Assembly (NCBI GenBank): GCA_938015655.1
Contig: CALLPP010000076.1
Location: 1-43,707, forward strand
DNA from: an uncultured Algisphaera sp.
Lineage (GTDB): Bacteria > Planctomycetota > Phycisphaerae > Phycisphaerales > Phycisphaeraceae
Direction of reading: 5' to 3'
Length of the DNA: 43,707 bases
Part shown: positions 7,764-16,995 of the stretch, piece after piece
Position numbering within the stretch: position 1 is the stretch's first letter
How the letters are laid out: the number at the start of each line of letters is the position of its first letter
Program-made: the position numbers and the translations under genes
Notes under the pieces: model-generated
The model's input: only the letters and a program-made list of their open reading frames with translations
The model's database searches: none
What the model was told of the DNA's origin: nothing

Positions 7764-9719
7764 ATGTTCAAGTTCTTCCGGCTTTACAACAAGATCATCC
7801 TCGTCGTCGGCGGCGTGATCCTCATGATCGCCTTCTTGGTGCCACAGGCCGCCCAGATGTTCGCCCCCACCGGGGCCAACGCCAAAGAGGGCTACGTCAA
7901 CGGCCAGGCCCTGCGCCGCAGCGCCCTGGTGCAGGCCGCCAACGAACTCCGCCTGATCCAAACCCTGCCGTTGTCCGCCGGCCTGCAGACTGACGACGAG
8001 GTGGCCTGGGCCATCCTCCAGGCCGACGCCGCGGAGATGGGCCTTTGGGCCAGCGAGGCCGAAATCAACACCGTGCTCGAACGCCTGGGCATCGACCAGG
8101 AACGCATGGCCGATCTGGCCCGCCGTTACGAGACCACCCCCGCCTCGGTCCGCCACGTGGTACGCCGGTTCTTGATCGCCGAGGACTACCGCCGGTTGGT
8201 CGACGGCGTGGCCTTCACCGACCCGGGCGACGCAGCCCCCTCTGCGGGGCTTCGTCGTGTCGAAATGGTTTCTCAAGCCTTGCAGCAGGTCGGCGGCAAC
8301 TTCGAGATGTATCAGCGTTTTCTTGCCCCGCGGATTGCCATGCAGACCAACGGGGCGCTGCGGGTCAGCACCCCCCTGCTGCGTCGCACGGTGCGTGACA
8401 ACGCCTCCAGCCTTTCGGGCCGCCTGGTCGTGCTGCGGCCCGATCCCGGCTCGGTCCCCGCCCCCACTGAGGAGAAACTCGAAGAAGTTTTCCAGACCTA
8501 CCGCGACCGGCTCCCGGGCACGGTCGACGACGACGCGCCGTTCCCCTTCGGCTACCGCTACCCCGACCGTGTGCGCGGCCACTACCTGTCGATCTCCGAC
8601 GACGCGATCCGCGCCGCGGTGGACATTCCCTACCTCGACGTTAAGAGCCACTACCTGGCCAACCGCGAAACATTTGCCGACGACCAGGGCAACACCCCCG
8701 AACGCCCCACCGCCGAGGTGCGCCGAGACATCACCGATCAGCTAACCGACCGGGGCACCAAAGCCCTAGCTGACCGCATCCAGGCCTTCCTCGCAGGAGC
8801 CGTCGCCGAGTCGGTGCGCGGAATGGAAGAACGCCTGGGGTACTACACCCTGAACGACAACCACACCCCGCTGGATCTACACGCCCTGGCCGACGCAGTC
8901 CAGGACACGTTCAACGTTCAAGCCACCGTCCAGGGGGATCCAAACGCCTGGACGCCGATCGACGAACTCGACAACGCAGCGGGCATCGGCCAAGCCACCT
9001 TCGACACCGAGGGGCAGATCGGCTTCGCCCAGTACGTCGGCCAGGTGCGCGAACTAACCAACACCCCCGACGAGGTCTCCCGCAGCCTACGCACTCAGGT
9101 CGGACTTCCCGGGCGCCCGCTGCGAGACTTCCACGGCGGGGTGTACCTGCACATCTTGACGGGCGTGGATCCCAGCCATCCGCCCGCCGACCTGGCCACG
9201 GTGCGCGATCGCGTCGAACAAGACGCTCGCACCATCGCGGCATTCGAAGCCCTGTCCGCCGAAACCGACGCGCTGCGGGCCGCGGCCGTTTCCAACGGCG
9301 TGGACGCCGTGGCCAGCGATCACGGCGCCGTTGCAGTGGAAGTACCCGGCTTCCAGCGGGTGGCCGACCTCAACGGCTCGCCCCCAGCCCTGCCCGAAGT
9401 GGGCACGAACGCCGCGTTCGTCACCGCCGCCTTCGGGCTTGTCGAAGGTCTGAACATCGAGCAGAACCTCCAGGACCTGCCCGCGGAACAACGCACCGTC
9501 GCCCTAGCCCTGCGTAACGCCGACGGTACGCCGGGGGTCGTCCTGTTCCGAGCCCAGACCTACCAGCCCCTGGCAGAGAACGACTATCAGCGTGAGGTCG
9601 GTGGTTTCGCCCCGGTGGGCGTCAGCCTGCTGCTTCGGGACCCGGCCGACCTGCCGCCGATCAGCGTCGAAGCCGTTGCCCAACGCACTGGTTTCGACCT
9701 TGAGGCTTACCGCAATTAA
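7764..9719 (+). CDS. PpiD/SurA-like membrane-anchored periplasmic folding factor
   Basis: A 651-residue protein with a short cytoplasmic start, one membrane helix (IILVVGGVILMIAFLVPQ, about residues 11-28) and a long periplasmic region. The order matches PpiD: a signal anchor, then a SurA_N-like helical region (residues about 45-160, with YVNGQALRRSALVQAANEL). Long charged helices and a C-terminal helical domain follow. I could not identify a clear parvulin catalytic core, so isomerase activity is doubtful and a chaperone role more likely. The ATG at 7764 sits in the CGCCCATG context common here. A TATACT box lies about 90 bp upstream, but without a convincing -35. The gene follows lptD by 166 bp and ends in a strong terminator. 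Confidence 0.7.
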   Translation: MFKFFRLYNKIILVVGGVILMIAFLVPQAAQMFAPTGANAKEGYVNGQALRRSALVQAANELRLIQTLPLSAGLQTDDEVAWAILQADAAEMGLWASEAEINTVLERLGIDQERMADLARRYETTPASVRHVVRRFLIAEDYRRLVDGVAFTDPGDAAPSAGLRRVEMVSQALQQVGGNFEMYQRFLAPRIAMQTNGALRVSTPLLRRTVRDNASSLSGRLVVLRPDPGSVPAPTEEKLEEVFQTYRDRLPGTVDDDAPFPFGYRYPDRVRGHYLSISDDAIRAAVDIPYLDVKSHYLANRETFADDQGNTPERPTAEVRRDITDQLTDRGTKALADRIQAFLAGAVAESVRGMEERLGYYTLNDNHTPLDLHALADAVQDTFNVQATVQGDPNAWTPIDELDNAAGIGQATFDTEGQIGFAQYVGQVRELTNTPDEVSRSLRTQVGLPGRPLRDFHGGVYLHILTGVDPSHPPADLATVRDRVEQDARTIAAFEALSAETDALRAAAVSNGVDAVASDHGAVAVEVPGFQRVADLNGSPPALPEVGTNAAFVTAAFGLVEGLNIEQNLQDLPAEQRTVALALRNADGTPGVVLFRAQTYQPLAENDYQREVGGFAPVGVSLLLRDPADLPPISVEAVAQRTGFDLEAYRN

Positions 9720-9747
9720 CCGCCCACCGCGGATCGACACACCACGT

Positions 9748-9782
9748 CCCCGCGCGACTTCGACCGTGCGGGGCGGTTTTTT
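9748..9782 (+). terminator. Rho-independent terminator after the PpiD-like gene
   Basis: A 9-bp stem (CCCCGCGCG / CGTGCGGGG, one G-U pair) with an 8-base loop is followed by GG and six T residues. It lies 28 bp after the stop codon and closes the lptD / PpiD-like block. Confidence 0.85.
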
Positions 9783-9833
9783 ACCAGTTGCGAGACCGCC
9801 CCGGCCCGCCGGTGACCCGAGCCCACATCTCGA

Positions 9834-10223
9834 TCAGCCCACCACAGAACCCGCCGGCACGTTCTTGCCGGGCCCCAGCAGCACCACGTCCACCACCGAC
9901 AACGGCGTATCCGCGTCCTCCGGTGCCCCCATCGCGCTGGCCGCCAGCAGCATCCCGTTGCTCTCTTCACCACGGATCTTCCGCGGCGCGAGATTCGCGA
10001 CCACCACGATCTGCCGCCCCACCAATTCGGCGGGGTCGTAAAAAGCCCGCACCCCGGCGCAGATCTGCCGCGGTCCCAGGGGGCCCAGGTCCAGCTGTAG
10101 CTTCAGCAGGCGGTCGGCATTGGGGTGCGCCTCGGCCTCCACGATTGTCGCCACCCGCAGATCGATTTTGACGAAATCGTCGTAGGCAATGGTATCCTTA
10201 GGTGTTGCGGAAGCGTCGGACAT
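9834..10223 (-). CDS. Stand-alone tRNA-binding (EMAPII/MetG C-terminal/CsaA-like) protein
   Basis: A 129-residue OB-fold protein. The sequence IDLRVATIVEAEAHPNADRL, then RQICAGVRAFYDPAELVGR, NLAPRKIRGEESNGMLLAA and a closing PGKNVPAGS are the standard blocks of the tRNA-binding domain. That domain forms the C-terminus of methionyl-tRNA synthetase or a free CsaA-like protein. Free versions bind tRNA and either help MetG or act as small chaperones; sequence alone does not decide. The ATG at 10223 is chosen over the track start at 10322 because the extra residues are not conserved and would reach into the AsmA-like gene. It is divergent from that gene with a 97-bp shared upstream region. Confidence 0.9.
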   Translation of the reverse strand: MSDASATPKDTIAYDDFVKIDLRVATIVEAEAHPNADRLLKLQLDLGPLGPRQICAGVRAFYDPAELVGRQIVVVANLAPRKIRGEESNGMLLAASAMGAPEDADTPLSVVDVVLLGPGKNVPAGSVVG

Positions 10224-10320
10224 AAGCGGGGCTCGGGCAGGGGAAGTTAAAGAAAAACCACAGGGGAGGAACACAGCGCCGGACGGGAGCCCGGACGCGG
10301 AACCATACCAGCCGATCGTC

Positions 10321-13300
10321 ATGCCCGATAGCCCTCAGTCCAGCGCCGCCCCTGCCTCCACCACGCCCAAGCCGCGTTGGCGCCGCCGCGCCCAGCGCGG
10401 TGTGTTCGCCTTCGCCGCGCTGCTCGTGGTGCTGCTGGCCTTGGGGTATTACTACACCCGCCCGCAGCAGCTCACCCCCATCATCGAAGGCCTGCTCAGC
10501 AAGTCAATCGGCGGCGTGGCCCAGCTCCACCACGTTCGGCTGGATTTCACCGGCCAGCTCACCCTCGAAGGCCTCACCCTGGACCTGCCCGGCGGGCCCG
10601 ACGCCCACGCCCCGGGCTACGCCCGGCTGTTTGACTGCGAGCGGATCACCGTCGGAATGGACCTACGCCGGATCTGGCGTGGCGTGGTGGACGTAAATGC
10701 CATCGACATCCGCCGGCCACGAATCCACCTGGTCGAAAACCCCCAGCTTGGCCGATTGAACCTCGAAGACCTGCCGCTACCGCGCGGCAACGACAGCGAT
10801 ACCAAGGTGGAGCTGCGTCTCCCGCCGCTCATCTCCCTTATCGACGCCGAAGCCCGCTTCGCCACCCTCACGCCCGCGGGGGCCGACCGCACCGACGCGG
10901 TGCTCGGCCTGGCCGGGGAGCTGCGCGAGCAGGCCGCGCACCCCCGCCGCTACGACCTGGCCTTAAGAACCTTCGGCAACGCCGAGGTGGCGGACACCCA
11001 GCTCAAAGGCTGGGTCGACACCGGCACCCCGGGCATCAATCTCGACCTGGCCGGGCTCGCCTTCAACGCTTCCTACCGGCCGTTTGTTCCGCCCGCCTTC
11101 CGTGAGCTCTGGGACCACCTGGACCCCGTGGGCCGAGTGCCCGCCGCCGCAGTCAATCTGGAGACGGATTCAAGCGGTCGCATCCGGCTCAACCGCGCCC
11201 TAATCGAACTGACCGATGTCGCCCTCACCCCGCCCTACGCCGAACTGGGATTGTTTGACGACGACATCGCGCCCAACGCCGCGGGCCCGCGCTACGCACC
11301 CCGGATGACCCGAGTCACCGGCCGCCTGATCGCCGACCACCAGTCGGTGCGGATCGAAAGCCTCACCGGCACCATCGAGGGTATCGACTATCACCTCAGC
11401 GGCAGCTGGGGCCTGAACGCCGCCACCGCCGGCGCCCTCACTCTGCAAACCGACCCCTTCACCGTCGAGCGTAACCCTTTATTCGTGTCGGGCCTGCCCG
11501 CCGCCGCAGCTCGCATGTTTGCCGGGCTGAAACCCAGCGGCCGATTCCGTGCCACGACCCACGTCCGCCGCTCCACGCCCGGCGGGCCCGTCGCCGTTAG
11601 CGGGCGGGTACAGATCCTCGACGCCCGCGCGGTATACGACAAGTTCCCACTACCCATCGAAGGCCTGCGCGGCGAGGTGAGCTTCGACCCCGACGCGGTG
11701 CGACTGGACGGACTCACCGGCCGGGGCCCCGGGGGCGGGATCATCACCCTCAACGGCGAAATCACCCCGCCACGCCGCCACGCCGAGGTCGCCCTGCGGG
11801 TCACCGCACGCGACGTGCCCTACGACGATCACCTGCGCCAAGCCCTGGGACGCCACGCCGCCGTGGCCGACCTGTTTTTGAGTCAAGAAAAACTCGACGC
11901 CATCACGCAGATGCCCGGCGTCGCGGCCACGCTCGCCGCCCCGTCCGCCGTCGCCCACGGCGGTGGCTTCACCCTGGGGGGCAAGATCAACACCGACGTG
12001 TCCATCGAACGCCCGAGCGGACCAGACAAACGCCCCGCGGTGAGCGTCACCGTACACGCCGCGGGACTCGGAGCCGTGTTTCAACACTTTCCCTATCCCG
12101 TGACCGCCACGGGAGGCCGGGTTATCGTCGCCGGCCCCAATGTCGTCCTCGAAGACCTCACCCTCTCTGGCCCCACGGGCGCCAGCGCCACCGTCACCGG
12201 GCGCATCAACCGGCCCGACAAACGCGGGCCGGTCTTCCCGGACATCCGCGTCTCGGACATCCGCGCCCCCGCCGACGCCCTGCTGCTCGCCGCCCTGCCC
12301 GCCAGCGCCCAAGAACACCTGCGGCCGCTGAACATCCAGGGCGAGGCCCGCGGCCAGGTCACCGTGGTCCGCCCGCCCGCGGGGGGCGACACGCAGTTCG
12401 TCGTCCACGGCAAGCTCACCGGGGCACAGGCCCAGCCCGGCTCCGGCACCCTCACCGCCGGCCCGCTCGACGCCGATTTTGTGGTGACCCGCGACCACAC
12501 CGAGATCACCGCGCTGCGCAGCGGCCTAGACGTGGGCGGCACACTCGACCTCACCGCCCGCTTCGACTGGGCCCGCGACCGCCGGGGGTTCACCCTCGAC
12601 GGCGCTGCCCGGGGCGTGGCCTTCACCCCCGCGCTGGCCGATCTCATCCCCGAACAAAACGGCGTGAAACGCCAGGTCCTGGACTTCATGGACCGGTGGC
12701 AGCCCGGCGGCGACGGAAACCTGCGGCTGGAGGTCCAACGCCACGCATCAGGCGCAGCCCCGGGCACCGACACGCCCGGCGCCCCGGACGCAAACGACCT
12801 CGACTACACCTTCGAGGTCGAGCCCCGCACCCTGAGCCTGGTCCACCCGCACGCCCCGCTGCGCTTCGAACGGATGTCCGGGCGGGCCACCCTGCGCAAC
12901 GGCCACCTGGGCCTGAACGAACTCACCGGCGAGTTTCCTGCGGGCCGGGCCACGGTCAATGGCCAGGTCGGGCTGGACCCTGGCGCCGCCACCGTGCTCG
13001 ATCTCACCGCCACCACCACACTGCCCTGCCCCGTGGCAGAGGCCGTGCTACCCCCGGTGGTGCAAGACCTGCTGGCGGACCTGGAAGTCAGTGGTGGAGT
13101 CACGTTGCGCGACGCACGCCTGCGGCTGCACCCCAACGCTGGGCGCGACGAAAACACCGTCGAGTTCGATGGGCGCCTGGGACTACACGACACCCGCCTG
13201 AGCCTGGGCCTGCCGGTGACCGCCGTCCGCGGCGACATGCTCACCCGGGTTCGGGTCGGTGCCGGTCGCACCCACCCCGAACTCGCGTTTGATCTGAACC

Positions 13301-14073
13301 TAGAAACCCTCCGAATGTCCGACCGTGAGATCAGCCCCCTCAACGTACGGCTGGACAACGCCCGCTGGCCCGACACCCTCAGTTTCGGTCCGATGCTCGG
13401 TTCGGTCTACGGCGGCGTGCTCGTGGGCGAAGGCAAGATCCCCCTGACCGACGAGCAGCCCTGCCAATTGGAATTCAGCGTGACCGACGTCAACGTCGCC
13501 CAGTTCATCAATGCCACCGCCCCACCCGAAGGCCCCGCCACCGTGCCCCGCACACCGTCGCCCCGGGCCTTCAGCGACCCCGCGGGGGTGTCCAGTTCCG
13601 GCCTGCTTTCTGCAGGGTTCACGCTCGAACTCCCTCTGGACCGCCCGGAAGAACGACGGGGCCGCGGCGTGCTCCGTATCCACGACGCCGATCTATTCAA
13701 TCGCCCCTTCAGCAACGCGCTGCTGCGGGCCAGCAACCTGTCCCTACCCCTAGGAGCGCCTCTGGACCGCGCCTGGGCCCGCTACCTGCTCGACGGCGAC
13801 ACCGTGCGTTTTGACGACCTGTCCATCTCCGGCCCGGGCCTGTCGATCAACGGCACGGGCACCATGACCCTGCCCGATCAGCGTCTGCGCCTGCTCATGG
13901 TGTCTCGCAACACCGAGGGCCCGGACATCGGCCCGATCACCGACCTGTTCGAGATGTTCCGCGACGAACTAATCGCCATCAAAGTGCGAGGCACGCTGCA
14001 ACAACCCACCACCGAGGTCACCGCCCTAAGCGGCATCCGAAAAAGCATCAACACACTGTTCCGCGATCCTTAG
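10321..14073 (+). CDS. AsmA-family (AsmA/YhdP/TamB-like) envelope protein
   Basis: A 1250-residue protein with a cytoplasmic basic start, one transmembrane helix (VFAFAALLVVLLALGYYY, about residues 28-45) and a very long periplasmic region. That region is built of repeated short beta segments such as LEDLTLSGPTGASATVTGRI and VRFDDLSISGPGLSINGTG. This is the layout of AsmA-like proteins, which form beta-grooves that bridge the periplasm and move phospholipid to the outer membrane. The end, VRGTLQQPTTEV, matches the usual AsmA C-terminal block. I use the ATG at 10321; the track start at 10189 would overlap the tRNA-binding gene. It follows lptD and the PpiD-like chaperone, supporting an outer-membrane assembly context. 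Which AsmA subfamily it belongs to cannot be settled by eye. Confidence 0.8.
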   Translation: MPDSPQSSAAPASTTPKPRWRRRAQRGVFAFAALLVVLLALGYYYTRPQQLTPIIEGLLSKSIGGVAQLHHVRLDFTGQLTLEGLTLDLPGGPDAHAPGYARLFDCERITVGMDLRRIWRGVVDVNAIDIRRPRIHLVENPQLGRLNLEDLPLPRGNDSDTKVELRLPPLISLIDAEARFATLTPAGADRTDAVLGLAGELREQAAHPRRYDLALRTFGNAEVADTQLKGWVDTGTPGINLDLAGLAFNASYRPFVPPAFRELWDHLDPVGRVPAAAVNLETDSSGRIRLNRALIELTDVALTPPYAELGLFDDDIAPNAAGPRYAPRMTRVTGRLIADHQSVRIESLTGTIEGIDYHLSGSWGLNAATAGALTLQTDPFTVERNPLFVSGLPAAAARMFAGLKPSGRFRATTHVRRSTPGGPVAVSGRVQILDARAVYDKFPLPIEGLRGEVSFDPDAVRLDGLTGRGPGGGIITLNGEITPPRRHAEVALRVTARDVPYDDHLRQALGRHAAVADLFLSQEKLDAITQMPGVAATLAAPSAVAHGGGFTLGGKINTDVSIERPSGPDKRPAVSVTVHAAGLGAVFQHFPYPVTATGGRVIVAGPNVVLEDLTLSGPTGASATVTGRINRPDKRGPVFPDIRVSDIRAPADALLLAALPASAQEHLRPLNIQGEARGQVTVVRPPAGGDTQFVVHGKLTGAQAQPGSGTLTAGPLDADFVVTRDHTEITALRSGLDVGGTLDLTARFDWARDRRGFTLDGAARGVAFTPALADLIPEQNGVKRQVLDFMDRWQPGGDGNLRLEVQRHASGAAPGTDTPGAPDANDLDYTFEVEPRTLSLVHPHAPLRFERMSGRATLRNGHLGLNELTGEFPAGRATVNGQVGLDPGAATVLDLTATTTLPCPVAEAVLPPVVQDLLADLEVSGGVTLRDARLRLHPNAGRDENTVEFDGRLGLHDTRLSLGLPVTAVRGDMLTRVRVGAGRTHPELAFDLNLETLRMSDREISPLNVRLDNARWPDTLSFGPMLGSVYGGVLVGEGKIPLTDEQPCQLEFSVTDVNVAQFINATAPPEGPATVPRTPSPRAFSDPAGVSSSGLLSAGFTLELPLDRPEERRGRGVLRIHDADLFNRPFSNALLRASNLSLPLGAPLDRAWARYLLDGDTVRFDDLSISGPGLSINGTGTMTLPDQRLRLLMVSRNTEGPDIGPITDLFEMFRDELIAIKVRGTLQQPTTEVTALSGIRKSINTLFRDP

Positions 14074-14165
14074 AGCACCGCACGCCCTTATACCCAGGGG
14101 GTGGGCACCTCCGCCCGCAGCCTCCGTCGCCGCGTACTTTCAGATTCGACAGCTGCCCTTCTCGG

Positions 14166-14936
14166 TCACACCGCAGGCGAAGCCGCCACTCGCGACCAGT
14201 CCACCCCCGCCACCGCCGCCACCGCGCTGGTATCGGGGGTTCCGCTGCCCGGCTCCATCGGCCTCCCCGCGGGGACCCGGGCTAAAACCTCCACCCCCGA
14301 AAGCCGTTCGAGCCACCGCGGGTTGCTACGCAGCGACGGATCATCGTCCGGACCGCCCGCAGACACGCGTTCATTCAGCACCAAGCCCACCACCCGACAG
14401 CCCAGTCTCTTAAGACACTCTACAGTCAGCAGCGTGTGATTCAGCGTACCCAGCCTCCCATCAGCCACCACCAGCACCGGATAGCCCAAAGCCCGAGCAA
14501 ACTCCGCCAGCATGAAGTTCGGCGCGGCGGGATCCAGCGGCACCCGTACACCTCCCACCCCTTCGACCAGCACCGCATCGTGGTCGCGGTCCAACGCGGA
14601 CAGCGCGTCCGACACCGCCGCCCAGTCCGGGCCGCGGCCTTCGCTCTCGGCCGCCACCGCCGGGGCCAGCGGCGGGCCGTAGCACACCGGGCTCACCACC
14701 TCGCGCGGCGCGTCACACACCGCCGCTCGAGCCAGCGACTGCGCGTCGTCGGACCGCCAGCCCGCCGGGTCGGCCGTACAACCACTGGAGAACGGTTTGC
14801 ACACCCCAAGCCGGGCCCCCGGGGCCCGCTCCCGCCAGGCCCGCAACACCGCACAGGCCACCGTGGTCTTACCGATGTCCGTCCCGGTCCCGGTCACAAA
14901 CAAGCCCGGACTGGTCAGCGGTGGCGGGGAAAACAT
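14166..14936 (-). CDS. bioD: Dethiobiotin synthetase BioD
   Basis: A 256-residue ATP-dependent ligase that closes the ureido ring of dethiobiotin from diaminopelargonate and CO2. The P-loop GTGTDIGKTT lies at residues 16-25, followed by the lysine-bearing VCKPFSSG and the hallmark LVEGVGGVRVPL. VVADGRLGTLNHTLLT and VGLVLNE complete the fold. The ATG at 14936 starts just ahead of the P-loop as usual; the track extension to 15506 is non-coding or antisense sequence. No other bio gene is present in the window, so biotin synthesis is dispersed. It is convergent with the AsmA-like gene, with a 92-bp gap. Confidence 0.93.
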   Translation of the reverse strand: MFSPPPLTSPGLFVTGTGTDIGKTTVACAVLRAWRERAPGARLGVCKPFSSGCTADPAGWRSDDAQSLARAAVCDAPREVVSPVCYGPPLAPAVAAESEGRGPDWAAVSDALSALDRDHDAVLVEGVGGVRVPLDPAAPNFMLAEFARALGYPVLVVADGRLGTLNHTLLTVECLKRLGCRVVGLVLNERVSAGGPDDDPSLRSNPRWLERLSGVEVLARVPAGRPMEPGSGTPDTSAVAAVAGVDWSRVAASPAV

Positions 14937-15138
14937 CGCTGCACTATATCCCCAGACCGCACGGCCTCCTCTAACGTCTTCCCAAGCCGGTATCAGGTCA
15001 GCCTCAGAGCAAAAGTTGGTCGAAAAAGCTGGCCTCGCGATCCAGAGATGACCGACTTCACAGGCGACGGGACACCCGGTCCACGCCGCCCTTCTCCCAG
15101 CCGTTCCGGCCTCGCATCCCGTTCTCTCGGAGTTCACC

Positions 15139-15393
15139 ATGACCCTCACCCCCGAAACCGTCGACCGCCTGCTCCAAGAACTTGAAAGCCTGCGCGGCTG
15201 CGTGTCGAGCCCGGGCCTGCGTCGCGCCAACCGGATCGACGGCGTGCTGGCCCGCGCACGCGTTCTGCAGGCCGCCGCCCAAGGCACGGACCACGAGCCG
15301 GTGCTGCGCGGCTGCACCAACCAACTCGCCCGCCTACGGGCCGCCGCGCACGGTCCCGCGCGGCCCCAACGCCGAACCCCCGCCGCCGGCTGA
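15139..15393 (+). CDS. Small helical protein, function unknown
   Basis: An 84-residue predicted protein. GGAG lies seven bases before the ATG, a good ribosome binding site for this genome. The sequence is helical and charged through residue 70 (VDRLLQELESLRGC, GCTNQLARLRAAA) and ends in a Pro/Arg/Ala tail. Two cysteines, in RGCVSS and RGCTNQ, sit in similar local settings, so the protein may be a duplicated short helix. I do not recognise the family. It lies 54 bp before the truncated hemoglobin gene on the same strand and could share its transcript. Confidence 0.6.
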   Translation: MTLTPETVDRLLQELESLRGCVSSPGLRRANRIDGVLARARVLQAAAQGTDHEPVLRGCTNQLARLRAAAHGPARPQRRTPAAG

Positions 15394-15447
15394 TCCCCTC
15401 GGCAGCCCCGCCACGCCCGCTCAGCAACCGACGGTACCTTGATCGCC

Positions 15448-15831
15448 ATGAACCTGGCCGACCCCCTCTCGGATCTGCACCCCCGCGTCGGCGACGCGCC
15501 CTTCACTCGGCTTGCCGGGGCGTTCTATCGTCGAGTGCGGAGTGACGACCTGCTAGGCCCCATGTACCCACAACACGACTGGGGCGGCGCCGAGCACCGG
15601 CTACGGGGGTTTCTCATCCAGCGGTGCGGCGGGCCCGACACCTACTCCCGCGAACGCGGGCACCCCCGGCTACGCATGCGTCACGCACCCTTCGCCATCG
15701 ACCGCGCCGCCCGCGACCGCTGGATACAGCTCATGGCCCCATGCTTGGCCGAAGCCGGCTTTACCGAGGCCGACGCCGGCTTGCTGCAAGCGTTCTTTGA
15801 ACAGGTCGCCACGCACATGGTGAACCGCTAG
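15448..15831 (+). CDS. Group II (GlbO-like) truncated hemoglobin
   Basis: A 127-residue two-over-two globin. FTRLAGAFYRRVRSDDLLGPMYP is the usual N-terminal helix pair. HPRLRMRHAPFAID carries the proximal-histidine region (R-x-RH), and RDRWIQLM has the conserved group II tryptophan. Such proteins bind O2 or NO and protect against nitrosative or oxidative stress in the cytoplasm. The ATG at 15448 is preferred; the track begins three codons earlier at a TTG. A strong hairpin directly follows the stop codon. The neighbours (a small helical protein and an AEC transporter) do not point to a specific partner. Confidence 0.88.
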   Translation: MNLADPLSDLHPRVGDAPFTRLAGAFYRRVRSDDLLGPMYPQHDWGGAEHRLRGFLIQRCGGPDTYSRERGHPRLRMRHAPFAIDRAARDRWIQLMAPCLAEAGFTEADAGLLQAFFEQVATHMVNR

Positions 15832-15869
15832 CGCGGTTCGGGGTTGGGGACATGGCCCCCGAACGGCGC
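15831..15869 (+). terminator. GC-rich hairpin after the hemoglobin gene
   Basis: A 13-bp stem with a single G-G mismatch (GCGCGGTTCGGGG against CCCCGAACGGCGC) and a 13-base loop begins at the last base of the stop codon. There is no T-run, so it may act as an mRNA 3'-end stabiliser or a weak terminator before the AEC gene. Confidence 0.4.
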
Positions 15870-15975
15870 GCGGCGATCTTCAACCTCGTGCTGCGGCGCT
15901 CGCTAAGCTCGCTCGCCGAAACAGCGCGGCCGCCCACAACCCTCCGTTCCCAACCGGGCCGCTTCCCGGCGCACC

Positions 15976-16965
15976 ATGACCGTCCTCACCGCCACGCTTG
16001 CCGTCTTCACCGTGGTGGCTCTGGGGGCCTTGCTCCGCCGCCGCGGGGTGCTCGATCCCGGCGCCGACCGCACGCTGATGGCCCTGGTGATCTGGGTGCT
16101 GATCCCCGCGCTCATCGTCGATCGCATCCTCGACAGCACCGCCTTCGGCACCGCCGCCAACGTGTGGCTGCCTCCGCTGCTGGGTTTCGGCACCGCCGCC
16201 GCAGGAATCGGCCTCGCCAGCGCCGCCGCCTGGGCCCTGGGACCGGCCCTGGGGCTGCGCACCCCCCGAGCCCGGCGCACCTTCACCCTCGCCGCAGGCC
16301 TGCACAACTACGGCTACCTACCCATCCCCCTGGCCCAGGCCCTGCACCCTGACGCCACCGAGCGGGCCGACGTGCTGAGCGTACTTTTTGTCACCAACGT
16401 GGGCACCGAATTCGCGCTCTGGACCCTGGGCGTCGCCGTGGTCAGCGGCCACCTAGGCTGGTCCACCCTCCGGCGAGCCTGCAACCCCCCTGCCCTGGCC
16501 GTGGTCGCGGCGCTTGTGCTGCTCTCGGCCGGGGGTCGGACGCTGATCCCCGGCTTCCTCGATCATGCCCTTGGCACCCTCGCCGCCTGCGCGGTGCCTA
16601 TGGCCCTACTCATGATCGGCGCCCTGATGCACGACGCCTGGGCCCAGGGTCGATCCGACCCCAGCCACACCGCCCGCGACGCGTGGGCCACCGCCTTGGG
16701 CGGCAGCGTGCTGCGGCTGGGCCTGCTGCCTCTGGTGTTCGTCGCCACCGCCGCCGCCCTGCCCTGGATCTTCGTGGGCACCGCCGCGCAAGCCCAACCG
16801 TTACGCACCGTCCTGGTGTTGCACGCCGCCATGCCCAGCGCCATCTTCCCCGTGGTCATCGCCCGCTTTTACGGCGGCGATCCCGCCGTCGCCGCACGAG
16901 TCGCGGTGGCCACAAGCATCCTAAGCCTGGTCACCATGCCCCTGTGGATCTGGGCACTGGGATAA
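15976..16965 (+). CDS. AEC-family (auxin efflux carrier-like) membrane transporter
   Basis: A 329-residue integral membrane protein with about ten hydrophobic helices arranged as two five-helix repeats. The start (VLTATLAVFTVVALGALLRRRGVLD, then LIPALIVDRILDS) matches the first repeat of AEC/Mem_trans proteins. VPMALLMIGALMHD and VLHAAMPSAIFPVVIARFYGGDP match the second, including the conserved MP-x-A-x-x-P stretch. Family members move organic acids such as malate or other anions out of or into the cell; the substrate here is unknown. The ATG at 15976 places the first helix at the N-terminus. It is convergent with the aldo/keto reductase gene. Confidence 0.88.
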   Translation: MTVLTATLAVFTVVALGALLRRRGVLDPGADRTLMALVIWVLIPALIVDRILDSTAFGTAANVWLPPLLGFGTAAAGIGLASAAAWALGPALGLRTPRARRTFTLAAGLHNYGYLPIPLAQALHPDATERADVLSVLFVTNVGTEFALWTLGVAVVSGHLGWSTLRRACNPPALAVVAALVLLSAGGRTLIPGFLDHALGTLAACAVPMALLMIGALMHDAWAQGRSDPSHTARDAWATALGGSVLRLGLLPLVFVATAAALPWIFVGTAAQAQPLRTVLVLHAAMPSAIFPVVIARFYGGDPAVAARVAVATSILSLVTMPLWIWALG

Positions 16966-16994
16966 AAACCGCCCGCGGACCGGAACCTGCGAGC
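16964..16994 (-). terminator. Terminator for the aldo/keto reductase gene
   Basis: Read on the minus strand, GCTCGC pairs with GCGGGC (one G-U) around a 12-base loop and is followed by GG and a T5 run. It lies two bases past the reductase stop codon and overlaps the end of the convergent transporter gene. Confidence 0.55.
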
Positions 16995-16995
16995 C

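Noticed and set aside
14937-15138. tRNA or small RNA gene between bioD and the small helical protein gene
   Set aside because: I could not form a cloverleaf or find T-loop consensus, and no terminator follows.
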